NCBI GenBank assembly: GCA_003991915.1 | Contig: RQTK01000013.1 | Location: 1,071,360-1,135,359 of the forward strand | Origin: Elysia chlorotica | Taxonomy: Eukaryota > Mollusca > Gastropoda > Plakobranchidae | Reading direction: 5' to 3' | Length of the DNA stretch: 64,000 nt | Part shown: in pieces, positions 47,466 through 64,000 of the stretch | How the letters are laid out: every line of letters starts with the position of its first letter | How positions within the stretch are numbered: the stretch's first letter is position 1 | The notes under the pieces: generated by a model | Databases searched by the model: none | What the model saw: only the letters and a program-made list of their open reading frames with translations | What the model was told of the DNA's origin: nothing | Position numbers and translations under genes: made by a program

Positions 47466-48014
47466 ATTCTCTTCTTACACGAATCCAAATACATTGTAGG
47501 TGAAATATGCTTAGCCTACAAGTTTGGCTCAGTGTTTTTGGCATTCCAGCATTTAAAACTTCTTGTATTGCAATGTTATTGATAAAATGCTCAGATTCAT
47601 TTGTCTCGATGGATAATACTCTTTCCTCTAGTTGACTGCAGTTCATAATTCATTGTGGACAAAAACAAAAACACGTCACATAAGAATACGAGTTAAAAGG
47701 CAAGAGACTTCCAAAAATAACAGGCAAGGTCATCGAAATTATTATACCAACCTTTGCATTTAGAGCTATACCATTAAAGTATTAGATACAATTAGGCCAG
47801 TTTACATTCTTATTTTAGTAGGCTTGTAGGCCGAACAAAAAATACTCACCGAGTATTATTCTGTTCTGACAATGATGCTTATTTAAACCGATTAGATATC
47901 TGTTACCCTTGTTATGTTCACGACAGTCAATTCGATAACTTTGCCTGTTATTTGGATACCTCCAGTTCAGCTCATGAAGCAATATGAGAGTTATGCTGTG
48001 GGACTTATTCTATA
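47466..48014. other. Unassigned intergenic sequence
   Basis: No recognised gene. A 60-codon minus-strand frame at 47464-47646 has no known motif. Confidence 0.4.
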
Positions 48015-48118
48015 GGGCTGTAAGTACAACGCCAGAGTAGCTTACGACGCGTCGTATCAATAAAGGAATAAGAAGGCTTACGACAAGTCTCAAGCTACTG
48101 CGACGGTGTGTTTGCGGG
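48015..48118. mobile_element. CpG-rich foldback MITE, copy 1 (degenerate)
   Basis: The left arm, starting GGGCTGTAAGTACAACGCC and containing CTTACGACGCGTCGTA, matches the right arm of the copy at 62499-62596. The right arm is eroded but still pairs in part (gcttacgacaagtctcaagc, ctactgcgacggtg). Confidence 0.75.
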
Positions 48119-48497
48119 CTTGAGTTTTAAAAAGGAAACATATAGTGTGCAAGCCTTATCTTTTTTTTATAAGACCTAATAAATGGACAGGATGACATTG
48201 CTTTTCTTTCGTTTTTTTCCCTTCTGTATTTTGTAACTCGTGATCAACCTCTTGACCCGTATTTTCCGTTTAAAGGTCAGATTTTTTCCCTTTTGCTTTG
48301 TTTTCATTTTCTTGGTTTAATAATCTTTTGTCATATAGTCACCTGCATCTTCATCTAACGCTGCATCGTTTTCTTCCTTCTCGTTTGCCTTTCTAATCCA
48401 TATCCAGTTTTTCTAGATATTACACAATTTACCTCAAAATTTCTCTCTCTATCTTCCAAGACCATTGCCTCCCTCTCCCTCCTCCCTCCTTCCTCCC

Positions 48498-48523
48498 TCC
48501 CTTTCTCTCTCTCTCTCTCTGTC

Positions 48524-48614
<91 letters not shown>

Positions 48615-48675
48615 GTCTCTGTCTCTCTCTCTGTCTCTCTCTCTCTCTCTCGCTTTCTCTCTCTCCCTCTCTTCT
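48498..48675. repeat. (TC)n and (TCTG)n microsatellite
   Basis: TC array, then about 18 TCTG units (48531-48604), then TC again. The long Ser/Leu/Cys/Val frames across it are artefacts. Confidence 0.96.
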
Positions 48676-48775
48676 ATCCACTTGTCTATTTTATATAATT
48701 ACCACCTAATGATAGTGGACGGCACTGTGAATAAATCATAAGAATACATGTATTTTTTTTTTTGCAATGCAAATG

Positions 48776-48950
48776 AAAGAGAGGTAGATAAATAGAGAGG
48801 TAGAGAGTGAGAGCGCGCGAGACAGACAGACAGACGGACAGACAGAGAGACCGAGACACAGAGACAGAGACAGACATACAGACAGGCAGACTGACAGAGA
48901 TAGAGTGTGTGTGTGTGTTAGAGTGCGAGAGCGAGAGATAGAAAGATAGA

Positions 48951-49000
<50 letters not shown>
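48776..49000. repeat. (GA)n / (GACA)n microsatellite
   Basis: Purine-rich array with CAGA/GACA units at about 48821-48895 and a pure GA run at 48953-49000. It is the strand complement in character of 48498-48675. Confidence 0.95.
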
Positions 49001-49002
<2 letters not shown>

Positions 49003-49541
49003 ACATGAGTGCGATGCGCTATATTCAAATTTGGTCTTCTAGATAAGAGCATCTTGATGCTTGGTGTTAAATGACTTTACGACTATCTTTCAAGGCCGTA
49101 TCTAATGACAGGTAGTAAGATGGCAAATAAGGCGCATAAAATTCGCACCAGTGCCATCGAAACGGCTATAAACTATTATTATTATCTTTAAAATAGTGAT
49201 ACTTGGTTTTAACAAGCACACTTCCTACAGGCACTACACAATGTTTGTTCCATGGACCATCAGTTAATTCTGAGATAAGTGATCCTGATAAGAAGGAATG
49301 AAGGAGACTTGAGATAAGCCTTGGCGTCCAACCGAAACTACAAGACTTGTAGACTTGAATTCCACGCAGTTTTTGCTCCATTCTTGTAAAATCCGACTGG
49401 GATAGAGTAACGGTTTCTTCTCTCAGGATGATCTATATTTCTGTGAAAACAGTTTAATGGAGCCTTGAGCGTGCAAAGACAAAGACTGACCACTCATTTC
49501 ATCAACTCTAACCTAATGCAAGAAGATTTCTGAAGCTCAAA

Positions 49542-63949
<14,408 letters not shown>

Positions 63950-64000
63950 GTTTGTCCTACAGCGGAGATTGCCATTTGGGGGACATTGGAGACGGTCGAC

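Noticed and set aside
48355-49006. Arg/Glu- and Ser/Leu-rich frames
   Set aside because: TC, TCTG and GACA simple repeats.

Overview
The window looks like nuclear DNA of an animal, probably a gastropod or other mollusc. This is an inference from AT-rich, intron-rich genes with GT-AG splice sites, animal-specific gene families, many microsatellites, tRNA-derived SINEs and several retrotransposon families. The species cannot be fixed from the sequence alone. Most of the 64 kb is repeat-derived, and no CRISPR array, operon or bacterial gene is present.

Four host genes are visible. (1) On the minus strand, 2529-14801 holds a complete seven-exon CPSF4 (CPSF30) gene for an mRNA 3'-end processing zinc-finger protein; its 8.2-kb first intron is full of retrotransposons. 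(2) On the plus strand, 16982-28510 holds an arrestin-domain protein in about 12 exons, with a whole P-element-like transposon in intron 10. (3) On the minus strand, 36821-42225 holds PDAP1 (28-kDa heat- and acid-stable phosphoprotein), but its most conserved internal exon cannot be found. (4) On the plus strand, from 49542 past the window end, lies the 5' part of an ABCC/MRP-type ABC transporter; one internal exon is also not found. CPSF4 and the arrestin gene are divergent and share a 2.2-kb intergenic region. The arrestin and PDAP1 genes converge on 28.5-36.8 kb, which carries a 1.55-kb segmental duplication.

The mobile DNA is the richest content. It includes an apparently intact mariner (348-aa DD34D transposase, TIRs, TA duplication), a P element with 64-bp TIRs and a perfect 8-bp target duplication but a decayed THAP transposase, and two kinds of RTE-like retrotransposon, one with a PHD-like finger. 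There are also a degenerate CR1/L2-like LINE, whose 3' part lies in a 2-kb tandem duplication, and LINE tails. Smaller elements are eight copies of one tRNA-derived SINE family all on the plus strand, pogo/Tigger-like MITEs, and a CpG-rich foldback MITE with a TTA duplication. A run of 79 N inside a GA repeat (44334-44412) shows that the assembly is imperfect here, which matters when judging the two missing exons.
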